Part shown: one piece after another, positions 37,317 to 46,992 of the stretch
Position numbering within the stretch: the stretch's first letter is position 1
How the letters are laid out: each line of letters starts with the position of its first letter
NCBI GenBank assembly: GCA_963828505.1
Contig: CAWHFM010000018.1
Location: 1-64,000, forward strand
Origin: Bog-473 sp963828505
GTDB lineage: Bacteria; Actinomycetota; Acidimicrobiia; Acidimicrobiales; RAAP-2
Length of the DNA stretch: 64,000 nucleotides
Direction: 5' to 3'
Made by a program: the position numbers and the translations under genes
Notes under the pieces: model-generated
The model's database searches: none
Seen by the model: the letters and a program-made list of their open reading frames with translations, nothing else
Told to the model about the DNA's origin: nothing

Positions 37317-38051
37317 GTGGAGCCCTCTGACGACCGCGACGTCCCGCTGAAGACGCTCTTGCGCTGGAGCGAGGCGCTCGCCGGTATCGCCCGCACCGGC
37401 CTCGGCTTCACCGAGAGCCTCTACGAGCGTGAGCGTTTCGAGGAGATCCTCAAGGTGGCAGCGGACATCAAGGCGGAGGCCGAGGGAGACGAAGACGACG
37501 ACTACGCCGGGGGCCTGGTGCAGGAGTGGATGGACTCGGTGGGGAAGGGGGTGCCGGGCTACGTCACACCCAAAGTGGCTGTCGGTGCCGCGGTCGGCAA
37601 TGAGAACGGCGAGCTGCTGCTGATTCAGCGGGCCGACTCGGGCATCTGGCTCTACCCGACGGGCTGGTGCGACGTGGGCTACTCGGCCGCCGAGGTGGTG
37701 GTAAAGGAGGTCGAGGAGGAGACCGGGATCCTCGTCGAGCCGGTGCGCCTCATCGCGGTGCTCGACGGCCTGCGGCTCGGCTTCACCCGGGTCCCGCTGT
37801 ACTCGCTGCTGTTCTACTGCCGCGCCCTGGGCGGCGAGATCACCCCCCATCCCCTCGAGACCCGCGCCGTGGGATGGTTCACCCGCGAGACCCTGCCGCA
37901 GCCGCTCGTCGGCTCGGAGCGCTGGGGCGAGCACGTCTTTGCCGCCATCAACGGCGAGCACCGCGACGTCCTCTACGACAGCGTGCGCCAACCGATGTGG
38001 CGGGGCGGATCGGCCGACTCGTCAGACTCTGCCGGCTCGGCCGGTTCGTGA
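37317..38051 (+). CDS. NUDIX hydrolase
   Basis: This 244-residue protein has an N-terminal helical region (LLRWSEALAGIARTGLGFTE, YERERFEEILKVAADIKAEA) before the NUDIX fold. The NUDIX box reads GYSAAEVVVKEVEEETGI, with the REUxEE glutamates kept as KEVEEETG. The long N-terminal arm is that of the ADP-ribose/nucleoside-diphosphate-linked group. GTG 37317 is the start. Its stop overlaps the GNAT gene by four bases. Confidence 0.8.
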   Translation: MEPSDDRDVPLKTLLRWSEALAGIARTGLGFTESLYERERFEEILKVAADIKAEAEGDEDDDYAGGLVQEWMDSVGKGVPGYVTPKVAVGAAVGNENGELLLIQRADSGIWLYPTGWCDVGYSAAEVVVKEVEEETGILVEPVRLIAVLDGLRLGFTRVPLYSLLFYCRALGGEITPHPLETRAVGWFTRETLPQPLVGSERWGEHVFAAINGEHRDVLYDSVRQPMWRGGSADSSDSAGSAGS

Positions 38052-38485
38052 TCACCGTAGAGCCCGCGGCGTCGGTCGACGACGACCTGGTCACGGCGGT
38101 CACCGTCCTCATCCCGCAGCTCTCGCGCTCCTCGCCGCCGCCGTCGCGCCAGGCGCTCGAGCGCATCGTCGCCGAGCCGGGCACGACCCTCTTCGTCGCC
38201 CGGGACGCGGGCCAGATCGTCGGCATCCTCACCCTGGCCGCGTTCTTGATCCCCACGGCGTACCGCGCCTGGATCGAGGACGTGGTCGTCGACGAGGCGG
38301 CGCGCGGCAAGGGCGTGGCGGCCGCCCTCGTCCGGGCCGCGCTCGACCGCGCGGCCGATCTCGGATGCCGTACCGTCGATCTGACCTCGCGCCCCGACCG
38401 CGAGGCGGCCAACCGGCTCTACGCGCGGCTGGGGTTCGAGACGCGCCTCACCAACGTCTTCCGCTATGACTTGGAGGGGCCGTAG
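38048..38485 (+). CDS. GNAT N-acetyltransferase
   Basis: This protein has 145 residues from GTG 38048. The acetyl-CoA site is seen as AWIEDVVVDEAARGKGVAAAL, followed by GCRTVDLTSRPDREAANRLY and the final ARLGFETR. The substrate is unknown. It is translationally coupled to the NUDIX hydrolase. Confidence 0.8.
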   Translation: MITVEPAASVDDDLVTAVTVLIPQLSRSSPPPSRQALERIVAEPGTTLFVARDAGQIVGILTLAAFLIPTAYRAWIEDVVVDEAARGKGVAAALVRAALDRAADLGCRTVDLTSRPDREAANRLYARLGFETRLTNVFRYDLEGP

Positions 38486-38660
38486 GGAGGTCCTCGCTGA
38501 CGAGGCCGATCGGCGGCACGTAGCGCGCGTGCTGTCTGACGAGCAATCCCGCTCGCGTCGCTCGAGGTCGCATCAGCTCAGTCACAGGTGGCCCGTCGGC
38601 GCAACCCCGCGGGGCGGCCGGCCGTTATCGTTGCCGGTGGCGCCGAGCTGGGGGTCGACG

Positions 38661-40204
38661 ATGGCTGGGAACGGCATGCAGGGAAGAAACTGGGTGCTCG
38701 CCGCGATGATCTTCGCGGTCTCCATGACGTTCATCGACCAGACGATCGTCTCCATCGCCGTCCCGAGCATCCAGCGCGAGCTCGGCCTCAGCTCGACGGG
38801 CGTCCAGTGGGTGGTCAACGGTTATCTGATCGCCCTCGCCGCGCTGTTCGCGCTCGGCGGGCGACTCTCCGACATCTTCGGACACACCAAGATGTGTGTG
38901 ATCGGCGTCATCATCTTCGTCGTCGCGTCGACTATGTGCGGCCTGACACCTACGGGATCGGCGGCAGAGGGTTGGATCGTCGGCTTCCGCGTCCTCCAGG
39001 GTGCCGGCGGCGCGCTGATGTTCCCGGCCGCCCTCGCCATCGTCGTGAACACGTTCCCGCTGCGCGAGCGGGGCAAGGCGCTCGCGCTGTTCTTCGGCAT
39101 CGCCGGTGGTCTGACCGCGATAGGGCCGATTCTGGGCGGGTACCTCACCCAGTGGACGTGGCGCGCCATATTCTGGGTGAACATCCCGGTGGCGCTCATC
39201 GCGCTGGTCCTCATCGCGGTGTCGAAACCCAAGACGCAGTACAAGCGCGCTCCATCGACTACCGGGGCGCCGTGCTGATCGCCGCCGGCATCGCGTTGAC
39301 CATCTTCGGCCTGCAGCAATCGGCCCTGTGGAGCTGGAGCAACCCCTGGACGTGGATCTGCATCGTCGTGGGCCTGGCGATCATCGGTGTGTTCGTCTTG
39401 GTCGAGCTCCGGACGGCCTCTCCCCTCATTCAGGTCTCGATCTTCCGCGTCCGTGCCTTCTCGGTCGAGAACCTCGTCCTGTTGATCGCCATGATGGCCT
39501 TCATCCCGATCTTCTTCTTCGCCAGCGAGTACGCGCAGATAGCGCTGCACAAGAAGGCGTCGCAGGCCGGGATCTTCCTGCTCTTCTTCTTCATCGGTTT
39601 CGTGGTCATGGCCCAGGTCGGCGGTCGCATGCTCGACCGACAGGGCGCCAAGCGCGCCGTCGTGCTGGGGTGTGCCCTGGCTGCCGTCGGGTTCGGCATG
39701 TGGGCCTCCAAGGTCACGACCCTGTCCTTCGACCAACAGAGGATCTGGGTGATCGTGGCCGGGGCCGGGATGGGATGGATGTTGGGCCCCGCCAACACGG
39801 ACGCGGTGAACCGGGCCGGGAACCTCTCCTACGGCGAGGCGACGGGCATCACCCAGACCATCCGGAACTTCGGTGCCAGCCTCGGGCTGGCTGCCCTCGG
39901 GACCATCCTGCTGTTCAACTTCCGCTCGCACCTGACTTCGTCCCTGCAGGCCGCCGGGGATCCGCACGCGGCGAGCACGGCCGCCGCTATTACCCAGTCC
40001 CAGCAGGGACGCGGTTCGGTGGCGTCCATTCCGCACTACGTCTCGCTCGACTTCGCTCATGCCACCGAAGCCGTGCTCTTCGTGATGTGCGGGATCATGG
40101 CGTTGGCCGGCCTGATCGCGCTCATCGGACTGGAGCGTGGCCGCCAGGAAACAGTTCCCGGAGTCGAGCGCGGGACCGAGGCGACGCCGGCTCGGGCCGT
40201 TTGA
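38661..40204 (+). pseudogene. MFS drug exporter (DHA2, 14-TM) with one frameshift
   Basis: The first half (from ATG 38661) has the DHA2 signature: MTFIDQTIVSIAVPSIQREL, VVNGYLIALAALFALGGRLS, RVLQGAGGALMFPAALAIV and IFWVNIPVALIALVL. At about 39250 (AAGCGCGCTCCATCGACTAC) the frame shifts. The rest, IDYRGAVLIAAGIALTIFGL to the end, lies in another frame with seven or so more helices. One base restores the whole transporter, so an assembly error is as likely as inactivation. It is a proton-driven exporter by family. Confidence 0.75.
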
Positions 40205-40322
40205 TCTCTGCGAGCCGGCGGCCGACACTCGACGACGGAGCTTCGGCATCCGGCGGGTTGAGTGTGGTTATGAGGTACGGCGCGACGATCCGCCCTCGCC
40301 GCGGTGCCGTAGCCTCGCACCT

Positions 40323-41085
40323 GTGTCAGGCGTATCCGGTCTCCGCCGTGGCTGGTTCTGGAGGCTCGGTTCGGGTCGGCCCACGCCCCGGCTCGCGGTC
40401 CGGGTGCTCGCGCTCAGCGCCGCGGCGATGCTGGCGGCGGGTTGCAGTGCCGTCACCCGGGTGAGCGGCGCGGTGCACAACGCAGAGGGGAACAAGGCGA
40501 CCGTCGGACGCGTTCGCCCAGAACTTCAACCGTGACCAGACGGTCTCCTTCGAGGCGACGTACACCACCACGGGGAGCTCGCCGGCCACGATCGTCTATG
40601 CCGTCAACCCGTCGAGCAACGAGGTGGCGTTCCGCTCGACCACGACGGCGTCCGACGGGTCGAACGTGTGGGCCTTCGCGAACTCGTCAGGGGCCTACGT
40701 CTGCAACCAGAGCAGCCCGGGTGAGGTTTGGAGCTGCTCAAAGGGCAGCCTCCACTCGGCGGAGGTGAGCAAGCTGGCCGACATCTATACGCCGTCGCAC
40801 TGGATCAACTTCCTCAAGGGATTCTCTCTGGTGGCCGGTCTGACCGGTGACAAGGTCACGTCTTCGACCATGTCGCTCAACGGTTTCGACATGGATTGCG
40901 TGGACGTCGTGGCCAAGGGGGTGCCGGGAACCAGCACCATCTGTTCGACCTCCCAGGGGATCCTCGGGTACGTCAAGGTGGCGCAGAACTCGACGAGCTT
41001 CGAGATCACGAACTACTCGTCGTCGCCCAACCCGGCGCTCTTCCAGCTTCCACCGGGCGCGACCGTCACTTCGACCACGACGTGA
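40323..41085 (+). CDS. Lipoprotein, unknown function (one frameshift)
   Basis: From GTG 40323 a signal (LAVRVLALSAAAMLAAG) ends in a lipobox LAAGC. The frame shifts near 40505, and the mature part continues as FAQNFNRDQTVSFEATYTT, VYAVNPSSNEVAFRS and VTSSTMSLNGFDMDCVDVVA to the stop. It carries several cysteines and a strand-rich pattern. I recognise no family. It should be anchored to the outer face of the membrane. Confidence 0.55.
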
Positions 41086-41115
41086 CCCGGCGAGGGATCC
41101 GGGTCGGGTCTCGAG

Positions 41116-41706
41116 GTGGGGAAGACGTGGGTGTTCGCTTCGGCGCTGGACTGGCCCGGATGGTGCCGGCGAGGTAAGGGCGAGGAGGCGGCGCTGGCCA
41201 GCCTGATGGACTACACCGACCGCTACGCCGCGCTGGCCGGCACTGAGTTCCGCGGCGGCACGCCGCAGTTGGTCGGTCGCGTCCCCGGCGACGCCACGAC
41301 CGACTTCGGCGCTCCGGACGTCGTGGGTCCCTGGGACGACGAACCCTGGTCGGGCGCGGAGGCGGCGCGCCAGGTCGGCCTGCTCGAAGGTTGTTGGCGC
41401 GCCTTCGACGCCGCGGTTTCGGCTGCGCCTGCGGCGCTCCCGAAAGGCCCGCGTGGAGGGGGACGCGACCGTGACGGCATCGTCGATCACACGCGCGAGG
41501 CCGAGCGGAGCTACGCCCGGAAGGTCGGGGTCCGGTTGCCGCCGCGCACACCGTGGCCGGAACAGCGGGCGGCCATCAGCCGCGCCCTCCTCGACGAGAA
41601 GGGTCCGGCGGAAGCGACGCCTTGGCCACCGCGTTACCTGGTGCGCCGCGTCGCATGGCACGTGCTCGACCATGCCTGGGAGCTCGAGGACAAGAGCGTC
41701 CGATGA
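41116..41706 (+). CDS. Conserved hypothetical protein, DinB-like helical
   Basis: This protein has 196 residues from GTG 41116. GKTWVFASALDWPGWCRRGK and the C-terminal RRVAWHVLDHAWELEDKS mark an actinobacterial family with a four-helix, DinB-like look; HVLDHAWE could be part of a metal site. Function is unknown. The stop overlaps the amidase start by four bases. Confidence 0.6.
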   Translation: MGKTWVFASALDWPGWCRRGKGEEAALASLMDYTDRYAALAGTEFRGGTPQLVGRVPGDATTDFGAPDVVGPWDDEPWSGAEAARQVGLLEGCWRAFDAAVSAAPAALPKGPRGGGRDRDGIVDHTREAERSYARKVGVRLPPRTPWPEQRAAISRALLDEKGPAEATPWPPRYLVRRVAWHVLDHAWELEDKSVR

Positions 41707-42814
41707 CCACCTTCATCACGCGGTACGACACCTCGGGCACGGGCGTGAGGCTCGCCGTCAAGGACCTGATCGACATGGAGGGAGAGCCGACGACCGCCGG
41801 CTGCCGCGCCGTGGCCAAGCGGGCACGACCGGCCGAGCGCGACGCCGCCTGTCTGGCGGGGGCCCGCGCCGCCGGCGCTGCGCATCGTCGGCCGTACCAA
41901 CCTGCACGAGCTGGCACTGGGAGTGACGGGCATCAATCCGTGGTACGGCACGCCGGTGAACCCGCTCGATCCGACCCGGGTGCCGGGCGGGTCATCGAGC
42001 GGCTCCGCCGTGGCGGTCGCCACCCACGAGGCCGACGTGGCCTACGGCAGCGACACCGGTGGCTCGGTGCGGATCCCGTCGGCGTGTTGCGGCACCGCCG
42101 GCTTGAAGACGACGTCGGGCCGCATTCCCCTGGAGGGGGTGTGGCCACTCTCGCCGAGCTTCGACACGGTGGGACCGATGGCGCGCGACGTGGCGGGCCT
42201 CGTGGCCGGCATGGAGCTGCTCGAGCCGGGCTTCGCCGTTGCCGAGCTCGGCGAGGTGAGGATCGGAAAGCTTCCGGTCGAGGCCGACCCGGCGATCACG
42301 TCGGGGATTGAGCACGCGTTGAGGCTCACCGGTTGGGCTTGTGCCGAACTGCCGGTGCCGGGCTGGGACGACGCAGGGATGCAGGCCGGCTTGCTTGCTG
42401 GTCGTCGAGGCCTGGCACACCGACCGGGCGCTGGTGGCCGAGGACCCGGAGGGCATCGGCGACAACGTGCGCGCCCGGCTGGAGCTCGGCGCTGCGTTCG
42501 ACGACGCCGCCATCCGCCACGCCTGGGCGGTCCAGCGGGACCTGACGGCGGCGCTTCGGCGCGCTTTCGCCGAGGTGGACTTCTTGGTGACGCCGACGCT
42601 CACCATCTTCCCGCCGCCTCTCGAGGACGGGGACGATCTGCTCGTGGCGCGTTGCACCTTGCCGGTGAATCTCGCCGGCGTTCCCGCGCTGTCGCTCCCG
42701 GTGCCGAGCGACGGGGCCTTCCCGGCCAGCTTGCAGCTGATCGGTCCGGCCGGGAGCGAGGAGCGGTTGCTCGCCGCGGGCGCCGTGCTCGAGGCGGCGG
42801 TGGCCGCAGGCTGA
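41703..42814 (+). pseudogene. Amidase-signature enzyme with two frameshifts
   Basis: The family hydrolyses amides with a Ser-cisSer-Lys triad. The lysine is in LAVKDLIDMEG, the cis-Ser in GGSSSGSA and the nucleophile in GSDTGGSVRIPS. The frame changes near 41875 (before LRIVGRTNLHELAL) and near 42395 (before VVEAWHTDRALVAEDPEGI). The last part ends VTPTLTIFPPP, LPVNLAGVPALSLPVP. Each shift can be mended by one base. At about 370 residues it is short for the family. The substrate is unknown. Confidence 0.75.
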
Positions 42815-42865
42815 GCAGAGCCCGAACTACGGCGCTCGTTGATGCCGCTCGAGGCAACGGGAGGA

Positions 42866-43423
42866 TTAGAAACCGGTCGCTCCGTGCTCCACCCAGAACC
42901 GGTTGAGCGCTCTTTGGTTCTTGATCACCCAGATGAACCACCCCACAATCGGGAGGAAGACCCAGAATCCTGTCTTCGCGCTCACGGGTCGCTGCCGCCC
43001 CTCGCGCGAATAGAGGTTGCCGATTTCGGCTGGCAACAGGAAGATATTGACGATGCCGACGAAGATGGCGAGGACCAGCCCGATCACGCCACCGATGCCC
43101 TGACCCGAATAGGCGTTCGTCTCGTCGAAGCTGGCGTACTGCCAGTAGAGCCCGTAAATGCCGAGCGTTATCACCGTCAGGACGGCGACCACCCAAGGGC
43201 GCCTGGGCGTACCCAATGCCCCTGTTGGAACTACCGCCCGAGGCCACTGGTCCACGTCCGCCGCCGTCGAGGGCGCGGCACGTGACGTGCCCGGACCCGT
43301 CGACGGTGACGTTCCCGAAGCTACGGATGCTTGATGCAGCTGGTAGATCGGGTTTTCCTCGGGTGGATACCACTTGCCGTCATTTGCGAGCCACCAGCCT
43401 GGACCCTGCGATGCGTCAGACAT
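42866..43423 (-). CDS. Membrane protein with GWW-DGKWYPP motif and DUF4234-like domain
   Basis: This protein has 185 residues from ATG 43423. The N-terminus has GPGWWLANDGKWYPPEENP, a short motif common in actinobacterial membrane proteins. It is followed by a Ser/Thr/Pro linker and three or four helices (PWVVAVLTVITLGIYGLYW, IGLVLAIFVGIVNIFLLP, TGFWVFLPIVGWFIWVI), with NRFWVEHGA at the end. Function is unknown. Confidence 0.7.
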   Translation of the reverse strand: MSDASQGPGWWLANDGKWYPPEENPIYQLHQASVASGTSPSTGPGTSRAAPSTAADVDQWPRAVVPTGALGTPRRPWVVAVLTVITLGIYGLYWQYASFDETNAYSGQGIGGVIGLVLAIFVGIVNIFLLPAEIGNLYSREGRQRPVSAKTGFWVFLPIVGWFIWVIKNQRALNRFWVEHGATGF

Positions 43424-43746
43424 CGGGAAGCCCCTTTCTTGAAATGCCCCGTCCGGGTTCTCCCGCGTCCGGCCCGGAGGCCGTGTCAGAAGGCTGCGCA
43501 AGGTTCCGTGCCTTTCTTCTCTCCGGTCGAGCCCGATAGCCGCTGGTAGAGGTGTCGAGACGAGGGTAAGCGGGGCCGGTTGCACCTAGGTGACGATCTT
43601 GTGACACCGCCGGTTCGCCGTTCTCTCCCGCGCTCATGGCCTGAGCGGAGCCGGATCTCAGGCCGTGCGCCCGTCACGCCGGCGCTCTCGGAGCGTCACG
43701 CTGGCGCTCTCGGAGCGCGACAGTGTGTGGCATGGAGGCGTCAGGA

Positions 43747-44388
43747 ATGGAGATCGAGGTCTGGTCCGACTTCGCGTGCCCGTGGTGCGCGCTCGGCCTG
43801 GCCCGGCTAAGAACGGCGCGGTCCCGGCTCGAGCACGGAGACCAGCTGCGGGTCGCCCACCGCTCTTACGAGCTCGACCCCCGGGCGCCCGCCCGCCGGG
43901 AGCTCTCCATGGAGCAGGCCGTTGCTCGCAAGTACGGGATGGGCCCCGAGCAAGCCCGGGCCGGCCAGGCCCGCCTGGCCGAGCTCGGCCGGGAGGACGG
44001 CATCGTCTTCGACTTCGACCGGGTCCAGCTGGGCAGCACCTTCGACGCCCACCGGCTGGCGCAGGCGGCTCGCGGTCAAGCGTGCGAAGAGGCGCTTCTC
44101 GGGACCCTCTTCGAGGCGTACTTCGCCGAGGGACGGCTGCTCTCGGACCATGGTGTCCTGCGGGAGGTCGCCGCCGCAGCCGGCCTCGACGCGGAGCTGG
44201 TCGACCGGGTGCTGGGCGGGTCCCTGTACGCGAAGGAGGTGCGCGACGACGAGGCGGCGGCTTACGAGCTCGGGGTGACCGGCGTGCCCTTCTTCCTCGT
44301 CGACGGCGCCTGGCCCATCCCCGGAGCGCAGGACGTCGACACGATGGTGACGGTTCTGAAGAGGGCCTGGGCCCGCTCGGCGCGCTGA
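43747..44388 (+). CDS. DsbA-family (FrnE-like) thiol oxidoreductase
   Basis: The protein has 213 residues from ATG 43747, chosen because GGAGG lies eight bases upstream; two earlier in-frame starts exist. The redox motif is CPWC in WSDFACPWCALGLARL, and the cis-proline loop is TGVPFFLVDGAWPIPGAQD. A helical insertion lies between them, as in FrnE and 2-hydroxychromene-2-carboxylate isomerase relatives. It is cytoplasmic, with no signal peptide. Confidence 0.8.
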   Translation: MEIEVWSDFACPWCALGLARLRTARSRLEHGDQLRVAHRSYELDPRAPARRELSMEQAVARKYGMGPEQARAGQARLAELGREDGIVFDFDRVQLGSTFDAHRLAQAARGQACEEALLGTLFEAYFAEGRLLSDHGVLREVAAAAGLDAELVDRVLGGSLYAKEVRDDEAAAYELGVTGVPFFLVDGAWPIPGAQDVDTMVTVLKRAWARSAR

Positions 44389-44389
44389 G

Positions 44390-45754
44390 TCAGCGCATGG
44401 TGTCGAGGATCTCGTCGACCATCTCGATGGTCGTATCGGGGTGCAAGAAGCAGAACCGCGCCACCGTTTCACCCTCCCAGCTCGTCGGGGTGACGAAGCC
44501 GATCTGCGACTCGAGCAGGCGCGCCGACCAGGCGTCGTAGTCCGCCTTGGCCCAGCCGGGCCGGCGGAACAGCACGATGGAGAGCCCGCGCTCGCGGACG
44601 AGCTCCACGTGTGATGCGCCGGTGATACGCCCGACCGCCCGCTCGGCGGTGGCGAGTCCCGCTTCCACGGCGTCGCGGTACGCGTCGAGGCCGTTGACCG
44701 CCATGGAGAACCACAACGGCAAGCCGCGGGCGCGGCGGGTCAGGTGGAAGGCGTAGTCGCTCGGGTTCCACTCTTCGGGGTTCTCGCTGTGGAGGACCTC
44801 GAGATACTGGGCATCCTGGGTGTGGACCGCCTTGGCCAGGTTGGGCCGGCGGTAGACGAGCGCGGCGCAGTCGAACGGGGCGAACAGCCACTTGTGCGGG
44901 TCGACGATGAACGAGTCGGCGCGCTCGAACCCGGCGAAGCGCCACCGTACAGAGGGCGCGAAGAGTGCGGCCGCGCCGCCGTACGCACCGTCGATGTGGT
45001 ACCACAGCGATCGCTCGGCCGCGACGTCGGCCACGCCGGCGAGGTCGTCGACGATGCCGGCGTTGGTGGTGCCGGCCGTGGCCACGACACCGACGACGTC
45101 GTCGGCGCGCTCGTGCGCGTCCAGCGCAGCGCGCAGCGCCTCGCCGGTAAGGCGATGGTTCTCGACCGGCACGGACAGCGACCCGACCCCCAGCACGCGC
45201 AGCGCCTTGCCCACCGAGGAATGGGCGTCCTCGCTGTGCGCGACGAGCGGTCGCAACGGGGCATCGCCGCCGCGCCGGTGCCCGGCCGTGTCGCGGGCGA
45301 CCATCAGCGCGGAGAGGTTTCCCGCGGAGCCTCCGGAGACGAAGCAGCCTCCGGCACCGGCGGGCAGACCCGCCTCGGACGAGAGCACAGCCAGCGCCTG
45401 GTTCTCGGCCACGACGACGCCTGCCGCCTCCAACCAGGAGGTGCCGTGCAGCGAGGAGCACGAGACGAACATGTCGAAGAGGAGGGAGGCCTTGGTGGGA
45501 GCAGCGGGGATGAACGAGAGGAACCTCGGGCTGTCGCAGGACACGACGGCGGTGGCCAGCTTGTCCACAAAGAGCTGGAGCACGTCGGCCGCGTCGTTGC
45601 CCTCGGGCCGCATGAGGCCGGCCAGCTCGGCGTCGAGCGACTCGACCAGACCGCCGAAGTCGAGCGACACCGGGTCCATCGACAGGCGTTCGCGGCACGC
45701 CTCGAAGATGAGGTCGGACATGCCCTCGTCGTAGTGGAACATCCTGCTGGCCAT
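44390..45754 (-). CDS. PLP-dependent aromatic-L-amino-acid-type decarboxylase
   Basis: This 454-residue group II decarboxylase has PLP on K288 in VDPHKWLF. The ring-stacking and binding region is HSEDAHSSVGKA, with WYHIDGAYGGAAA (D255) before it and TAGTTNAGIVDD. The N-terminus (RFLSFIPAAPTKASLLFD) fits the aromatic or tyrosine group. The substrate cannot be fixed from sequence. Its start overlaps the larC stop, so it is probably part of a larB-larC transcript, which may be only positional. Confidence 0.82.
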   Translation of the reverse strand: MASRMFHYDEGMSDLIFEACRERLSMDPVSLDFGGLVESLDAELAGLMRPEGNDAADVLQLFVDKLATAVVSCDSPRFLSFIPAAPTKASLLFDMFVSCSSLHGTSWLEAAGVVVAENQALAVLSSEAGLPAGAGGCFVSGGSAGNLSALMVARDTAGHRRGGDAPLRPLVAHSEDAHSSVGKALRVLGVGSLSVPVENHRLTGEALRAALDAHERADDVVGVVATAGTTNAGIVDDLAGVADVAAERSLWYHIDGAYGGAAALFAPSVRWRFAGFERADSFIVDPHKWLFAPFDCAALVYRRPNLAKAVHTQDAQYLEVLHSENPEEWNPSDYAFHLTRRARGLPLWFSMAVNGLDAYRDAVEAGLATAERAVGRITGASHVELVRERGLSIVLFRRPGWAKADYDAWSARLLESQIGFVTPTSWEGETVARFCFLHPDTTIEMVDEILDTMR

Positions 45755-46992
45755 CAGGGTGCCTCGGGCGTGGAATGCCGGGCCGCCCGCCAGGCCTCCT
45801 CGGCCCGGCTGGCCACGTCGTGCAGCGGTGCTCCCTTGCTCGCGGCCACCTGGGCGACGTCGTCGAACTCCGGCTTCGCCCGGTCGCCGGTGACCTTCAT
45901 CCGCACGGTCTCGCCGTCGACGGTCACCTCATGGAGCTCGCGGGCGAGCGGCCACCGTTCCACCGTGGCCGCCCGCACGCCCAGAGTCCCGGTGGTCCGG
46001 TGGATCTCACGCCGGAGCGAGTCGGCGCGCGCCGAGTCGGCGAGCACATGCAGGACATTTCCCGGCCGCCCCTTCTTCATCGTGACGGGGCTCACCCACG
46101 CGTCGAAGGCACCGGCGTTGAGCAGGGCCCCGATGGCGTAACCGAGCTGTTCCCCCGTGGCGTCGTCGAGGTTCGTCTCCAACAGGAGCGCCGGCTGCCC
46201 CGGACCGACCTCCTCGGGGGCGCGAGCGCGGCCGACCACGACCTGGGTGCAGTTGGGCAGGCCGTCGAGCTCCGCTGCTCCGCCTCCGAAGCCCGAGGAG
46301 GTCACGGTCATGGGCGGTAGCGGTCCGTAGGACGTGCAGAGCGAGGCCACGAGCGCCGCCCCGGTGGGCGTGGTCAGCTCCACCCCGACGTCGCGACCGT
46401 ACGTGGGGACCCCTTCGAGCAGGCGTACGGTCGCCGGTGCGGGGTTGGGCAGCCACCCGTGCGCGGTATGCACCATGCCGGTACCCGTGGCCACCGCGGA
46501 GGCGCGGACGGAGTCGACCCCGAGGACCTCGAGGGCGGCCGACGTCCCGACGACGTCGACGACGGCGTCATGGCCGCCGACCTCGTGGAGGTGCACCTGA
46601 TCGACAGGTTGGCGGTGCAGCGCGGATTCGACCTCGGCGATCGCCCGGAACACGGCCAGGGACCGCTCGGTGACCCGATCGGGCAGCTCGGCCGCGGTGA
46701 CGAGCGACACCAGCGCGGCGTAGTCGCGGAACCCGCCTTCGCCGCGCACGAGGGCCCTGGTGCAGGCGACGCCGCCGCGCAGGCCGGCCTCGAATCGGAG
46801 CTCCCACCCGGGCAGGTCCAGGCGACCGAGCAGGCGCCCGATCTCGTCCGGGTCCGCCCCGGCGTCGACGAGCGCGCCCAGGGCCATGTCACCGGCGATG
46901 CCGGCGAAGCAGTGGAACCAGGCCACCGTCGTTGCGCTTGTTCCGTCCCTCAGGTCGGCCTCGCCGGTCGCGCCGGCCCCCACGGGAGTCAT
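45754..46992 (-). CDS. larC: Nickel insertase of the nickel-pincer cofactor
   Basis: This 412-residue CTP-dependent cyclometallase inserts nickel into the dithiocarboxylated pyridinium nucleotide. The N-terminal mark is AWFHCFAGIAGDMALGALVD. Middle parts are VDQVHLHEVGGHDAVVDVVG and ELTTPTGAALVASL, and the C-terminal half has LLETNLDDATGEQLGYAI and SPVTMKKGRPGNVLHVL. It is a single frame, unlike species where the two halves are joined by frameshifting. It overlaps larB by four bases. Confidence 0.87.
   Translation of the reverse strand: MTPVGAGATGEADLRDGTSATTVAWFHCFAGIAGDMALGALVDAGADPDEIGRLLGRLDLPGWELRFEAGLRGGVACTRALVRGEGGFRDYAALVSLVTAAELPDRVTERSLAVFRAIAEVESALHRQPVDQVHLHEVGGHDAVVDVVGTSAALEVLGVDSVRASAVATGTGMVHTAHGWLPNPAPATVRLLEGVPTYGRDVGVELTTPTGAALVASLCTSYGPLPPMTVTSSGFGGGAAELDGLPNCTQVVVGRARAPEEVGPGQPALLLETNLDDATGEQLGYAIGALLNAGAFDAWVSPVTMKKGRPGNVLHVLADSARADSLRREIHRTTGTLGVRAATVERWPLARELHEVTVDGETVRMKVTGDRAKPEFDDVAQVAASKGAPLHDVASRAEEAWRAARHSTPEAP

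Noticed and set aside
40268..42657. Long minus-strand frames opposite the lipoprotein and amidase genes
   Set aside because: They are composition-driven shadows without motifs, while the plus-strand frames carry a lipobox and the amidase triad.
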